Shown here piece by piece: positions 1-7,935 of a stretch of DNA of 30,070 nucleotides. Source of the DNA: an uncultured Collinsella sp. (GTDB lineage: Bacteria; Actinomycetota; Coriobacteriia; Coriobacteriales; Coriobacteriaceae). Under the pieces are notes generated by a model that saw nothing but the letters and a program-made list of their open reading frames with translations, did not search any database and was not told where the DNA came from. A program made the position numbers and the translations under genes. Numbering within the stretch: position 1 is the first letter of the stretch; each line of letters begins with the position of its first letter. The stretch lies in the NCBI GenBank assembly GCA_905210085.1, contig CAJLVJ010000022.1, forward strand, positions 1-30,070, read 5' to 3'.

Positions 1-282
1 GGCGCGGTCCAAGAAATCGTCCGCACCCCCAAACAGGAACTATTTCACCGCAACTGCTTTTTGGGACCCATTTGTGCGGGGGAGTTGTGGAGTTGTGCAG
101 GCAGACGAGGTTTTTCTGGAAATACGCTCCCGATGCGCGTATAGTACCGATTGTTTTGTCGGCTCCTGCTGCGTCGAGTCCAAACCGCAAAATGCCATGA
201 GCGGCGCGGATGCAGCCAGGAGGCACGAGGACAACCCATCGTGGCCACGCCCCGTGCTTAAAACCCCAAGAAGGAGTGAACA
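1..282. other. Non-coding stretch upstream of rplE
   Basis: No convincing gene is present in these 282 bases. In most bacteria rplX (ribosomal protein L24) ends a few bases before rplE, and no L24-like reading frame is visible here. The stretch contains a short direct repeat (GGAGTTGT twice near 83-96) and a possible -10 hexamer at 140-145. It may be an unusually long spacer, an inserted repeat or a rearrangement point. The window edge prevents a firm reading. Confidence 0.5.
117..145 (+). promoter_or_regulatory. Possible promoter for the rplE cluster
   Basis: A TATAGT hexamer at 140-145 resembles a sigma-70 -10 box. The hexamer 17 bases upstream (TGGAAA at 117-122) is a poor -35 match. It is the best candidate in the 282-base leader and would give a 5' leader of about 130 bases. 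Treat as weak. Confidence 0.25.
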
Positions 283-840
283 ATGGCAGAAGAGAAGTAT
301 GTGCCGCGTCTGAAGACCAAGTACAACAACGAGGTCAAGCAGCAGCTTCAGGACAAGTTCCAGTACGAGAACGTCATGATGATCCCCAAGTTTGAGAAGA
401 TCGTCGTGAACATGGGTGTCGGCGAGGCCGCTACCGATTCCAAGGCCATCGACGGTGCCGTGCGCGACCTGCGCGCCATCACCGGCCAGCAGCCGATGAT
501 CACCCGTGCCCGCAAGTCCATCGCTACCTTCCGCCTGCGCGCTGGTATGCCGATCGGCTGCAAGGTTACCCTGCGTGGCGACCGTATGTGGGAGTTCTTC
601 GATCGTCTGACCTCCGTCGCGATCCCCCGTATCCGCGACTTCCGCGGCATTTCCGCCAAGAGCTTCGACGGCCGTGGTAACTTCTCCATGGGCGTCACCG
701 AGCAGCTCATCTTCCCCGAGATCGACTTCGATTCCGTCGATCACCAGCGCGGTATGGACATCACTTTCGTGACCACCGCCAATACCGATGAGGAGGCCAA
801 GGCCCTTCTGGACGCCTTCGGTTTCCCGTTCAAGAAATAG
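283..840 (+). CDS. rplE: 50S ribosomal protein L5
   Basis: The 185-residue protein matches bacterial L5 in length and sequence, including the KIVVNMGVGEA segment near residue 40, the ARKSIATFRLRAGMPIGCKV core and a C-terminal TTANTDEEAKALL segment. L5 binds 5S rRNA with L18 and forms the central protuberance of the large subunit. The start ATG has an AAGGAG ribosome binding site nine bases upstream. It is the first visible gene of the spc operon. The usual upstream neighbour rplX is absent from the window. The next gene begins 79 bases downstream after a hairpin. Confidence 0.97.
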   Translation: MAEEKYVPRLKTKYNNEVKQQLQDKFQYENVMMIPKFEKIVVNMGVGEAATDSKAIDGAVRDLRAITGQQPMITRARKSIATFRLRAGMPIGCKVTLRGDRMWEFFDRLTSVAIPRIRDFRGISAKSFDGRGNFSMGVTEQLIFPEIDFDSVDHQRGMDITFVTTANTDEEAKALLDAFGFPFKK

Positions 841-894
841 GTTCACCTGCCCTATAAGCGCCGTTCCCACAAGGGGGCGGCGCTTGGGGCGAAC
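841..894 (+). other. Intercistronic hairpin between rplE and rpsZ
   Basis: AAGCGCCG (856-863) pairs perfectly with CGGCGCTT (878-885) around a 14-base loop. Outer GTTC (841-844) and GAAC (891-894) can pair, with CCC/GGG between. No U-tract follows, so it is unlikely to be a full terminator. It could be an RNA processing or mRNA-stability element within the operon. Confidence 0.5.
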
Positions 895-919
895 AATACT
901 CTATGTGAGGAGGATATAA

Positions 920-1105
920 GTGGCTAAGACATCGATGATCGTCAAGTGCAATCGCAAGCAGAAGTTCTCTACTCGTGAGTACACGCGCTGCCAGCGCTGC
1001 GGCCGTCCGCACTCTGTGTACCGCAAGTTCGGCCTGTGCCGTGTCTGCTTCCGCGAGCTTGCACTCAAGGGCGAGCTTCCCGGCGTTAAGAAGGCCAGCT
1101 GGTAA
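920..1105 (+). CDS. rpsZ: 30S ribosomal protein S14 type Z (zinc-binding)
   Basis: This 61-residue protein is the short zinc-containing form of S14. Four cysteines are visible as C24-x2-C27 and C40-x2-C43, forming the zinc ribbon. S14 assembles into the head of the small subunit. The start is GTG at 920, preceded by GAGGAGG, and the protein then reads AKTSMIVKC as expected for the family. The longer zinc-free S14 paralogue found in many bacteria is not in this operon, which is the usual arrangement for Gram-positive lineages. Confidence 0.97.
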   Translation: MAKTSMIVKCNRKQKFSTREYTRCQRCGRPHSVYRKFGLCRVCFRELALKGELPGVKKASW

Positions 1106-1224
1106 GTCACTACCAGCGTTTCAAGCATCAGTTTGGAACAGGGAAAACGCGCTAAAAAGGCTTTGCCGTTAAGGGCGGCGAAGAACCAAGAGCACGTGTT
1201 CATCAAGAACGAAGGAGAATCTGT

Positions 1225-1623
1225 ATGAACCTTACAGACCCGATCGCAGATATGCTTACGCGCATCCGTAACGCTAACTCTGTGAACAAGGCCACGGTCT
1301 CCATGCCGAGCAGCAAGAAGCTCGTCGAGATCGCTCGTGTTCTGCACGAGGAGGGCTACATCGAGGGCTACGATGTCGAGGACACCGTTCCCCAGAAGAC
1401 TCTGCACATCACGCTTAAGTATGGTCCCAAGAAGGCTAAGGTCATCAACGGCATCCGCCGCATTTCCAAGCCGGGCCTGCGTAAGTACACCGGCGTTGCC
1501 GACATGCCCCGCGTCCGCGGTGGCCTTGGTACCGCCATTATTTCCACCAGCCATGGCGTCATGACCGACCGCGATGCTCGCAAGCACAACGTCGGCGGCG
1601 AGATCATCGCTTACGTCTGGTAA
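1225..1623 (+). CDS. rpsH: 30S ribosomal protein S8
   Basis: The 132-residue product begins with the typical MNLTDPIADMLTRIRNAN segment and ends in GGEIIAYVW, both characteristic of S8. S8 binds helix 21 of 16S rRNA and is a primary assembly protein of the small-subunit platform. A GAAGGAG ribosome binding site precedes the ATG. A 119-base spacer separates it from rpsZ and contains no gene. In E. coli S8 represses the spc operon by binding mRNA near rplE; I could not verify an equivalent site here. Confidence 0.97.
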   Translation: MNLTDPIADMLTRIRNANSVNKATVSMPSSKKLVEIARVLHEEGYIEGYDVEDTVPQKTLHITLKYGPKKAKVINGIRRISKPGLRKYTGVADMPRVRGGLGTAIISTSHGVMTDRDARKHNVGGEIIAYVW

Positions 1624-1656
1624 TTCGCTCGGTAGGTAGAAGGAAAGGAGATCACC

Positions 1657-2193
1657 GTGTCTCGTATCGGTAATAAGCCTGTCCAGATTCCCGCCGGAGT
1701 CGAAGTGGCAGTCAACGGCAACAACGTTGTCGTCAAGGGCCCCAAGGGCCAGCTCGAGCTCGATGTCTTTGAGAAGCTCGCTATCAACGTCGAGGACAAC
1801 GTCCTCACCGTTTCCCGTCCCGACGACGAGCGTGAGACCCGTGCCCGCCACGGCCTCACCCGCGCCCTCATCCACAACATGGTTGTTGGCGTTTCCGAGG
1901 GCTTCGAGAAGAAGCTCGAGCTCGCCGGCGTCGGTTACCGCGTGCAGCAGAAGGGCAAGAACCTCGAGTTCTCCCTGGGCTTCTCGCACCCCGTGATCGT
2001 CGAGGCTCCCGAGGGCATCACCTTCGAGGTTCCCGACAACACCCACGTGAACGTCAAGGGTATCAACAAGCAGCAGGTCGGTCAGATCGCCGCTGAGATC
2101 CGCGGCCATCGTCCTCCCGAGCCTTACAAGGGCAAGGGTATCCACTACGTTGGCGAGCACATCCGCCGCAAGCTGGGTAAGGCCGCCAAGTAG
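1657..2193 (+). CDS. rplF: 50S ribosomal protein L6
   Basis: This 178-residue protein begins SRIGNKPVQIP and carries the conserved C-terminal signature RPPEPYKGKGI near residues 151-161. L6 sits near the GTPase-associated region of the large subunit and contacts 23S rRNA helix 97. It starts with GTG at 1657 behind an AAAGGAG site. Length and both duplicated L6 domains look complete. Confidence 0.97.
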   Translation: MSRIGNKPVQIPAGVEVAVNGNNVVVKGPKGQLELDVFEKLAINVEDNVLTVSRPDDERETRARHGLTRALIHNMVVGVSEGFEKKLELAGVGYRVQQKGKNLEFSLGFSHPVIVEAPEGITFEVPDNTHVNVKGINKQQVGQIAAEIRGHRPPEPYKGKGIHYVGEHIRRKLGKAAK

Positions 2194-2218
2194 TCGTAAC
2201 CGACTCACTCGCATAAGA

Positions 2219-2240
2219 CCAGCACCCCGTCAGGTGCTGG
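2219..2240 (+). other. Intercistronic hairpin between rplF and rplR
   Basis: CCAGCACC (2219-2226) pairs perfectly with GGTGCTGG (2233-2240) around a six-base loop. A CTTTTT run starts 11 bases later, next to the rplR ribosome binding site. The gap makes termination unlikely, but partial attenuation or RNase protection is possible. Confidence 0.5.
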
Positions 2241-2268
2241 CAAGATCAACCTTTTTAGGAGTTTACGT

Positions 2269-2637
2269 ATGAACAAGCATAAGGCGAAGCTGGAAGGCCT
2301 CAAGCGTCGTCAGCGTCGTGTTCGCGGCAAGGTCTCGGGTACCTCCGAGCGTCCGCGTCTTCGCGTGACCCGTACTAACGCCAACATCTATGCCCAGATC
2401 ATCGACGACAGCAAGGGCTCCAGCCTGACGCTCGTCTCTGCCTCGACCCTCGAGGCCGAGTTCAAGGGCACTCACACCTCGAACAAGGAGGCTGCGGAGA
2501 AGGTCGGTCAGCTTGTTGGCAAGCGCGCCATCGAGGCCGGCATCACCAAGGTCGCCTTCGATCGCGGTGGCCGTATCTACCATGGCCGCGTCAAGGCCCT
2601 CGCCGACGGTGCTCGTGCCGCCGGTCTCGAGTTCTAG
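2269..2637 (+). CDS. rplR: 50S ribosomal protein L18
   Basis: The 122-residue product matches L18, including SGTSERPRLRVTRTNANIYAQIIDD near the N-terminus and the C-terminal FDRGGRIYHGRVKALADGAR block. L18 mediates attachment of 5S rRNA to the large subunit together with L5. An AGGAG site stands upstream of ATG 2269. Its stop lies 14 bases before rpsE. Confidence 0.97.
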   Translation: MNKHKAKLEGLKRRQRRVRGKVSGTSERPRLRVTRTNANIYAQIIDDSKGSSLTLVSASTLEAEFKGTHTSNKEAAEKVGQLVGKRAIEAGITKVAFDRGGRIYHGRVKALADGARAAGLEF

Positions 2638-2651
2638 GAGGTATGTAGCAC

Positions 2652-3176
2652 ATGGCTCGTAATCAGAAGCAGCAGCGCGAGGCCTCCGAGTTCGAGGAGC
2701 GCGTCGTTTACATCAACCGCGTGTCGAAGACCGTCAAGGGTGGTCGTCGCATGAGCCTCGTCGCTCTCGTCGTCGTTGGCGACGGCAAGGGCAACGTCGG
2801 CGTTGGCATGGGCAAGTCCGCTGAGGTGCCCATGGCCATCTCCAAGGCATCTCTCGATGCCAAGAAGAACATGTTCCACGTGCCGGTGACCGAGCAGGGC
2901 ACCATCCCGCACGAGGTTCTCGGCCACTTTGGTGCCGGCCGCATCATCATCAAGCCCGCTGTCGAGGGTACCGGCGTTATCGCCGGCGGCGCTGTGCGTC
3001 CCCTCTTTGAGCTTGCTGGCATCAAGAACGTCCTGTCCAAGTCCCTCGGTACCGACAACGGCCTCAACATCATCAAGGCTGCCGTCGAGGGCCTCAAGGA
3101 GCTCTCCAGCCCTGAGGACGTCGCGGCTCGCCGTGGCCTGACGGTCTCCGAGATGTTCGTCGGTAAGGAGAACTAA
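2652..3176 (+). CDS. rpsE: 30S ribosomal protein S5
   Basis: This 174-residue protein has the S5 N-terminal double-stranded RNA-binding-like domain (ERVVYINRVSKTVKGGRRMS near residues 16-35) and the C-terminal domain with GAGRIIIKPAVEGTGVIAGG near residues 94-113. S5 contributes to decoding accuracy and to the mRNA entry channel. The GGAGG site overlaps the end of rplR and its stop is directly followed by rpmD, indicating tight translational coupling. Confidence 0.97.
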   Translation: MARNQKQQREASEFEERVVYINRVSKTVKGGRRMSLVALVVVGDGKGNVGVGMGKSAEVPMAISKASLDAKKNMFHVPVTEQGTIPHEVLGHFGAGRIIIKPAVEGTGVIAGGAVRPLFELAGIKNVLSKSLGTDNGLNIIKAAVEGLKELSSPEDVAARRGLTVSEMFVGKEN

Positions 3177-3178
3177 GC

Positions 3179-3361
3179 ATGGCTGACACCATCAAGATCA
3201 AGCAGGTCCGCAGCACCAACGGTTGCAAGCAGGACCAGGTCCGTACTGTCCGTGCCCTCGGTCTCCACAGGATCCGCGAGGTTCGCGAGATTGCTGACAA
3301 CGAGTCCGTCCGCGGCATGATCTTCAAGGTCAAGCACCTTGTCGAGATTGTAGAGGAGTAG
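3179..3361 (+). CDS. rpmD: 50S ribosomal protein L30
   Basis: The 60-residue protein is the expected size for bacterial L30 and contains KQVRSTNGCKQDQVRTVRAL, LHRIREVREIADNESVRGM and a C-terminal KVKHLVEIVEE segment. L30 binds the large subunit near 5S rRNA. Only two bases separate it from the rpsE stop, and its ribosome binding site (GTAAGGAG) lies inside the rpsE coding sequence. Confidence 0.96.
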   Translation: MADTIKIKQVRSTNGCKQDQVRTVRALGLHRIREVREIADNESVRGMIFKVKHLVEIVEE

Positions 3362-3364
3362 CAA

Positions 3365-3814
3365 ATGCAGCTTCACGATCTTACTCCCGCGCCCGGTTCC
3401 ACCAAGAACCGCAAGCGCGTCGGCCGTGGCAATTCTTCGGGTCACGGCACCACTTCTGGCCGCGGCCAGAAGGGCCAGGGTTCCCGCTCTGGCGGCACCA
3501 AGGGTGCCGGCTTCGAGGGTGGCCAGACTCCGCTGGCTATGCGCCTGCCCAAGCTTCCGGGCTTCCGCAACCCCCGTCGTATCGAGTACACCGCTGTTAA
3601 CGTTGAGCGTCTCGAGCGTAAGTTCGAGGACGGCGCTGTGATCGACGGTGCCGCTCTTAAGGCCGCTCGCATCACCAAGAGCGAGTTCGAGCCCGTCAAG
3701 GTGCTCGGCAATGGTGAGCTCACCAAGAAGTTCACGGTCAAGGTCGACAAGGTCAGCGCTTCTGCGCAGGCCAAGATCGAGGCCGCCGGCGGAAAGGTCG
3801 AGCTGCCGTGCTAA
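3365..3814 (+). CDS. rplO: 50S ribosomal protein L15
   Basis: The 149-residue product shows the glycine-rich L15 N-terminus (RVGRGNSSGHGTTSGRGQKG, about residues 19-38) and the FEGGQTPLAMRLPKLPGF block that follows. L15 is a late-assembly protein of the large subunit. It starts three bases after rpmD. Its 3' end overlaps the GTG start of secY by seven bases, so secY is probably translationally coupled to it. Confidence 0.97.
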   Translation: MQLHDLTPAPGSTKNRKRVGRGNSSGHGTTSGRGQKGQGSRSGGTKGAGFEGGQTPLAMRLPKLPGFRNPRRIEYTAVNVERLERKFEDGAVIDGAALKAARITKSEFEPVKVLGNGELTKKFTVKVDKVSASAQAKIEAAGGKVELPC

Positions 3815-5094
3815 ATGGTCTTAAGAATGCTTTCCGCATCAAAGAATTGCGCGAAAAGATTCTTTTTACCATAGCTATGCTCGTCGTGTACCGCATTGGT
3901 GCGCACGTTCCTGTGCCCGGCATTCCCTTCCAGGGGATGCTGGGCCTTTTCTCGACCGATAACAATTCGGTCGCCGCAGGTGCTATGGCCCTCCTGAATC
4001 TTTTCTCTGGCGGCGCGTTGAGCTATGTGTCGGTGTTTTCGCTGGGCATCATGCCTTACATCACCAGCTCGATCATCCTCCAGATGCTCCAGGCCGTCGT
4101 GCCTTCCCTGCATGAGCTTGCCCGCGAGGGCGAGGTCGGTCAGACCAAGATTACGCAGTATTCGCGTTACCTCACCCTGGCTCTGGCAATCCTCAACTCC
4201 GTGGGCTACCTCTTCCTCTTTAAGAGCTTCGGCATCAGCTTCAATGGCGCCGGCGCTCCCGAGATCATCTTCGACCTCATGATCGTCGGTACGCTCACTG
4301 CGGGCGCCATGCTGATCATGTGGATTGGTGAGCTCATCACCCAACGCGGTATCGGCAATGGCATGTCGCTGATCATCTTTGCGAACATCATGGCCGGTCT
4401 GCCGCAGGCTATCTTCTCCAGCACCGAGGGCAATGCCGGTGGCATCATCACCATGGTGATCATCTGCGCCATCATCCTGCTGGTTATCCCGCTGATTGTT
4501 TTCCTTGAGCGCGGTCAGCGCCGCATCCCGGTCTCCTACGCTAAGCGCGTCGTGGGCCGTCGCATGATGGGTGGCCAGACCACCTACCTGCCCATCAAGG
4601 TCAACACCGCGGGTGTCGTGCCGATCATCTTCGCTTCGGCGCTGCTGTACTTCCCGGCTCAGATTGCCGTGTTCTTCCCCGGCATCGGCTGGATTCAGGC
4701 AGTTGCCTCCGCGCTTTCGACCGGTTGGCTCAACTGGGTGCTTAACGTTGTCCTCATCGTGTTCTTCGCGTACTTCTACACCTCCATGGTGTTCAACCCC
4801 GATGACACGGCCGATAACCTTAAGAAGCAGGGCGGCTTTATTCCGGGCGTCCGTCCGGGTAGGGCTACCGCGGCCTACATCAAGAACGCGCTCAACAAGA
4901 TCACGCTTCCCAGCGCTGTCTTTTTGGCGCTCATCGCCATTGTGCCTTCGATCATCTTCTCCTTCACGGGTAACCATCTGATCCAGGCATTTGGCGGCAC
5001 GTCCATCCTCATCATGGTCGGCGTCGTGCTCGACACGGTCGATAAGCTCGAAGGCCAGATCAAGATGTATGATTACGATGGATTCTTTAAATAG
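3808..5094 (+). CDS. secY: Protein translocase subunit SecY
   Basis: The 428-residue protein is the channel-forming subunit of the SecYEG translocon in the cytoplasmic membrane. Ten hydrophobic segments are visible. Family landmarks include YRIGAHVPVPGI after TM1, ITSSIILQMLQ in TM2, GIGNGMSLIIF, and the cytoplasmic loop RRIPVSYAKR that contacts ribosome and SecA. Translation must start at GTG 3808 because no in-frame ATG lies nearby. A GGAAAGG site is about ten bases upstream, inside rplO. It is followed by adk after an 18-base spacer. Confidence 0.97.
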   Translation: MLNGLKNAFRIKELREKILFTIAMLVVYRIGAHVPVPGIPFQGMLGLFSTDNNSVAAGAMALLNLFSGGALSYVSVFSLGIMPYITSSIILQMLQAVVPSLHELAREGEVGQTKITQYSRYLTLALAILNSVGYLFLFKSFGISFNGAGAPEIIFDLMIVGTLTAGAMLIMWIGELITQRGIGNGMSLIIFANIMAGLPQAIFSSTEGNAGGIITMVIICAIILLVIPLIVFLERGQRRIPVSYAKRVVGRRMMGGQTTYLPIKVNTAGVVPIIFASALLYFPAQIAVFFPGIGWIQAVASALSTGWLNWVLNVVLIVFFAYFYTSMVFNPDDTADNLKKQGGFIPGVRPGRATAAYIKNALNKITLPSAVFLALIAIVPSIIFSFTGNHLIQAFGGTSILIMVGVVLDTVDKLEGQIKMYDYDGFFK

Positions 5095-5112
5095 GCTAGA
5101 GGAGGATTGCTC

Positions 5113-5739
5113 ATGAACCTCGTATTGCTCGGAGCTCCGGGTGCCGGTAAGGGCACCGTCGCACAGGAGCTCGTCGCCGAGTTTGGCGTCGCCCATATTT
5201 CCACGGGCGACCTGCTGCGTGCTGCCGTCAAGGGTGGCACCGAGCTTGGTATTCAGGCTAAGAAGTACATGGACGCTGGCGAGCTCGTTCCCGACCAGCT
5301 CGTGATCGACCTTGTCAAGGAGCGCCTTGCCGCCGATGACGCCCAGCAGGGCTTCATCCTCGACGGCTTCCCGCGCAACACCGCCCAGGCTGTGACGCTC
5401 GATTCCGAGCTCTCCGCCATGGGTCGCGAGATCGACTGTGCCCTTCTGGTCGATGTGGCCTCCGAGGTCATTATCGATCGTTTGTCTTCGCGTCGCACCT
5501 GCCGCGCCTGCGGTTACACCGGCACCGCTGCCGATGCCACCTGCCCCAAGTGCGGTGGCGAGATGTATCAGCGCGACGACGACAAGCCCGAGACCATCAA
5601 GAACCGTCTCGACGTCTACGAGAAGTCCACGAGCCCGCTCGTCGACTACTATCGTGGCCAGGGTCTGCTCAAGTCGGTCAACGGTGACCAGGCTCGCGAG
5701 ACCGTGTACGGGGATGTCAAAGAGGCTCTCGGTCTATGA
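5113..5739 (+). CDS. adk: Adenylate kinase (zinc-containing LID)
   Basis: The enzyme interconverts ATP plus AMP and two ADP. The 208-residue sequence shows the P-loop GAPGAGKGT (residues 7-15), the AMP-binding STGDLLR segment and the DGFPRN motif near residue 84. The long LID domain has C130-x2-C133 and C144-x2-C147, which bind structural zinc, as in Gram-positive enzymes. I chose ATG 5113 because AGGAGG lies seven bases upstream and homologues begin MNLVLLG; a TTG two codons earlier is in frame. The stop overlaps the map start in ATGA. Confidence 0.97.
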   Translation: MNLVLLGAPGAGKGTVAQELVAEFGVAHISTGDLLRAAVKGGTELGIQAKKYMDAGELVPDQLVIDLVKERLAADDAQQGFILDGFPRNTAQAVTLDSELSAMGREIDCALLVDVASEVIIDRLSSRRTCRACGYTGTAADATCPKCGGEMYQRDDDKPETIKNRLDVYEKSTSPLVDYYRGQGLLKSVNGDQARETVYGDVKEALGL

Positions 5740-6524
5740 TCAAGATTAAGTCTGCAACGCAAATCGAGCAGATGAAGAAGGCAGGAGCGCTATCTAAGAT
5801 GGCGCTCCGCCACGTTGGAGCCATGGTGCGTCCCGGCGTTTCCACCTTTGAGCTCGATCAACTCGCGGAGCAGATTATCCGCATGCATGGCGGCACCCCG
5901 GCCTTTAAGGGTTACGGCGGGTTCCCGGGGACCATTTGCGCATCGATCAACGATGCCGTGGTCCACGGTATTCCCAACCCCGACATGATCCTGCGCGATG
6001 GCGATATCATCTCCATCGATACGGGAGCCGTTGTCGACGGTTGGGTCGGCGATAACGCTTGGACGTTTTTCGTCGGCACCCCCACGCCCGAAGCCAAGGC
6101 TTTGTGCGAGGTCACGTGCGATTGCCTTAAGGCTGCCATCGAGCAGGCTGTTCCCGGTAACCATATCGGGGACGTCGGTTATGCCGTTCAGTCCCTCGCC
6201 GAGTCTCACGGTTACGGTGTACTTCGTGATTATGTGGGCCATGGCATTGGCCGCGTGATGCACGAGGACCCCAACGTTCCTAACTATGGAAAGAAGGGGA
6301 GGGGCGTTCGCCTCCAAGCCGGCATGGTCATTGCCATCGAGCCGATGGTTACGATGGGTTCCAACCATGTGAGCACGGGCTCCGACGGTTGGATTGTTAC
6401 GACCAACGACCACCTGCCCGCCGCGCACTACGAGAACACCGTCGCCATTACCAATGACGGTCCGGTGATTCTCACCACGGATGCCCAAGGTGCTTGGTGT
6501 TCGCTCCAAGGCGGAGAAATGTAA
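5736..6524 (+). CDS. map: Methionine aminopeptidase, type I
   Basis: This 262-residue metalloenzyme removes N-terminal methionine from new proteins. The metal ligands of the pita-bread fold are visible: D95 (SIDTG), D106 (GDNAW), H169 (YVGHGIG), E202 (IEPM) and E232 (HYENTVAIT). H77 in NDAVVHGIP is the conserved substrate-binding histidine. Length fits the short type I class with no N-terminal zinc finger. Its ATG overlaps the adk stop by four bases. Confidence 0.97.
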   Translation: MIKIKSATQIEQMKKAGALSKMALRHVGAMVRPGVSTFELDQLAEQIIRMHGGTPAFKGYGGFPGTICASINDAVVHGIPNPDMILRDGDIISIDTGAVVDGWVGDNAWTFFVGTPTPEAKALCEVTCDCLKAAIEQAVPGNHIGDVGYAVQSLAESHGYGVLRDYVGHGIGRVMHEDPNVPNYGKKGRGVRLQAGMVIAIEPMVTMGSNHVSTGSDGWIVTTNDHLPAAHYENTVAITNDGPVILTTDAQGAWCSLQGGEM

Positions 6525-6560
6525 CAAGTTCCACTTAGTTGTGGAGCCATTACGAAGTTA

Positions 6561-6589
6561 TTACGATGCGTGCATACGTATTGTAGAAT
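6561..6589 (+). promoter_or_regulatory. Candidate promoter upstream of infA
   Basis: TAGAAT at 6584-6589 is a good -10 match, and TTACGA at 6561-6566 sits 17 bases upstream as a weaker -35. The 104-base AT-richer gap between map and infA is otherwise empty. This would allow the infA-rpmJ-alpha cluster to be expressed independently of the spc genes. Confidence 0.45.
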
Positions 6590-6628
6590 ACTCAATCGCT
6601 GTCGTTTTCTAGAGAAAGATGATTGCTT

Positions 6629-6847
6629 GTGAAGAAGGAAGACGCAATTGAGCTCGAGGGTACGGTAAAGGAACCGCTGCCCAATGCCATGTTTAAGGTC
6701 GAGCTCGAGAACGGTCATTCGGTTCTGTGCAACATTTCTGGCAAGATCCGAATGAATTACATCCGCATTCTCCCCGGTGACAGGGTTGTCGTGGAGCTTT
6801 CCCCGTACGACCTGACCCGCGGCCGCATCACCTATCGCTATAAATAG
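6629..6847 (+). CDS. infA: Translation initiation factor IF-1
   Basis: The 72-residue protein is a single OB fold. It contains IELEGTVKEPLPNAMFKVEL, the ISGKIRMNYIRILPGD block and the C-terminal SPYDLTRGRITYRYK, all diagnostic of IF-1. IF-1 occupies the ribosomal A site during initiation. GTG 6629 gives MKKEDAIELEG, matching homologues. A TTG two codons earlier is possible but would add residues not typical of the family. The ribosome binding site is weak (AGAGAAAGA at 6611-6619). Confidence 0.96.
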   Translation: MKKEDAIELEGTVKEPLPNAMFKVELENGHSVLCNISGKIRMNYIRILPGDRVVVELSPYDLTRGRITYRYK

Positions 6848-6994
6848 CGGCACGCATACACGCTCTTTTCCGACTGCAGGCTTAGCTCAACCTACGGTCG
6901 GATTGTGTGTGAAGACCAGCCATAGTTTTAAACGCCTGCGGCTGGGCGAGTAGATAGTAGGGAAGTAGTTTGAGCGCTACCGAAAGGAAGAACG

Positions 6995-7108
6995 ATGAAG
7001 GTACGTCCTTCGGTCAAGAAGATGTGCGATAAGTGCAAAATCATTAGGCGCCATGGCAAGGTCCTCGTCATTTGCGAGAACCCCCGTCATAAGCAGCGTC
7101 AGGGTTAA
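6995..7108 (+). CDS. rpmJ: 50S ribosomal protein L36 (zinc-type)
   Basis: A 37-codon gene reads MKVRPSVKKMCDKCKIIRRH and ends ENPRHKQRQG. The ligands C11, C14, C27 and H33 form the L36 zinc ribbon, so this is the zinc-containing form. AAAGGAAG precedes the ATG. It sits in the expected place between infA and rpsM. The 147 bases after infA hold only weak dyads such as CCAGCC/GGCTGG and no gene. Confidence 0.95.
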   Translation: MKVRPSVKKMCDKCKIIRRHGKVLVICENPRHKQRQG

Positions 7109-7122
7109 GAGAGGAGACTACG

Positions 7123-7497
7123 TTGGCCCGTATTAATGGTGTCGACCTCCCGCGTGAGAAGCGCGTTGAGATCGGTCTGACCTACATTTACGGCATCGGC
7201 CGCACCACTGCGACGAAGATTTGCGTCGAGTGCAACGTTAACGTGGATACGCGCGTTAAGGACCTCACCGAGGATGAGGTTAACGCCATCCGCGATTATA
7301 TCGATAAGAACCAGATCATGGTTGAGGGCGACCTCCGCCGTGAGCGCAACCAGAACGTCAAGCGCCTTATGGACATCGGCTGCAACCGCGGCCTTCGTCA
7401 CCGCAAGGGCCTCCCGGTCCGCGGCCAGCGCACCCACACTAACGCTCGTACCCGCAAGGGCCCGAAGCGTCAGATCGGTGCTAAGAAGAAGAAATAA
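7123..7497 (+). CDS. rpsM: 30S ribosomal protein S13
   Basis: The 124-residue protein begins ARINGVDLPREKRVEIGLTY and has the basic C-terminal tail NARTRKGPKRQIGAKKKK that reaches toward the tRNAs. S13 forms intersubunit bridges with L5 and 23S rRNA. Translation starts at TTG 7123; GAGGAG lies about seven bases upstream and no ATG alternative preserves the N-terminus. Confidence 0.96.
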   Translation: MARINGVDLPREKRVEIGLTYIYGIGRTTATKICVECNVNVDTRVKDLTEDEVNAIRDYIDKNQIMVEGDLRRERNQNVKRLMDIGCNRGLRHRKGLPVRGQRTHTNARTRKGPKRQIGAKKKK

Positions 7498-7511
7498 GGA
7501 GCGCTAGATAG

Positions 7512-7916
7512 ATGGCTACTGCTAAGAAGAACGTTCGCGCTGCCCGTCTGAAGCGCGCGGACCGTAAGAACATTTCCGTGGGCCAGGCTCACATTCGTTC
7601 TACGTTCAACAACACGATCGTTTCGATCACCGATCCCCAGGGCAACGTCATTTCCTGGAAGTCGGCTGGCCAGGTGGGCTTCAAGGGCTCCCGTAAGTCC
7701 ACGCCGTTCGCTGCCCAGATGGCTGCCGAGGCTGCTGCCAAGCAGGCCATGGAGCACGGTATGAAGAAGGTTTCCGTCTTCGTCAAGGGCCCCGGCTCCG
7801 GTCGTGAGACCGCCATCCGCTCCCTCCAGGCTGCTGGCCTCGAGGTCTCGAGCATCCAGGACAAGACCCCCATTCCGCACAACGGCTGCCGCCCCAAGAA
7901 GCGTCGCCGCGTGTAA
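7512..7916 (+). CDS. rpsK: 30S ribosomal protein S11
   Basis: This 134-residue protein shows the conserved S11 blocks GQAHIRSTFNNTIVSITDPQ, AAQMAAEAAAKQAMEHGMKK and the C-terminal DKTPIPHNGCRPKKRRRV. S11 lies on the small-subunit platform near the mRNA exit. AAGGAG overlaps the end of the preceding gene region and the spacing to rpsM is 14 bases. Confidence 0.97.
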   Translation: MATAKKNVRAARLKRADRKNISVGQAHIRSTFNNTIVSITDPQGNVISWKSAGQVGFKGSRKSTPFAAQMAAEAAAKQAMEHGMKKVSVFVKGPGSGRETAIRSLQAAGLEVSSIQDKTPIPHNGCRPKKRRRV

Positions 7917-7935
7917 CTGAAAGGATCGTATCAAT

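Noticed and set aside
40..5196. Long minus-strand open frames opposite the ribosomal genes (for example 901-2214 and 3811-5196)
   Set aside because: They are shadows of GC-rich, highly expressed plus-strand genes, span several gene boundaries and have low-complexity composition without family motifs.
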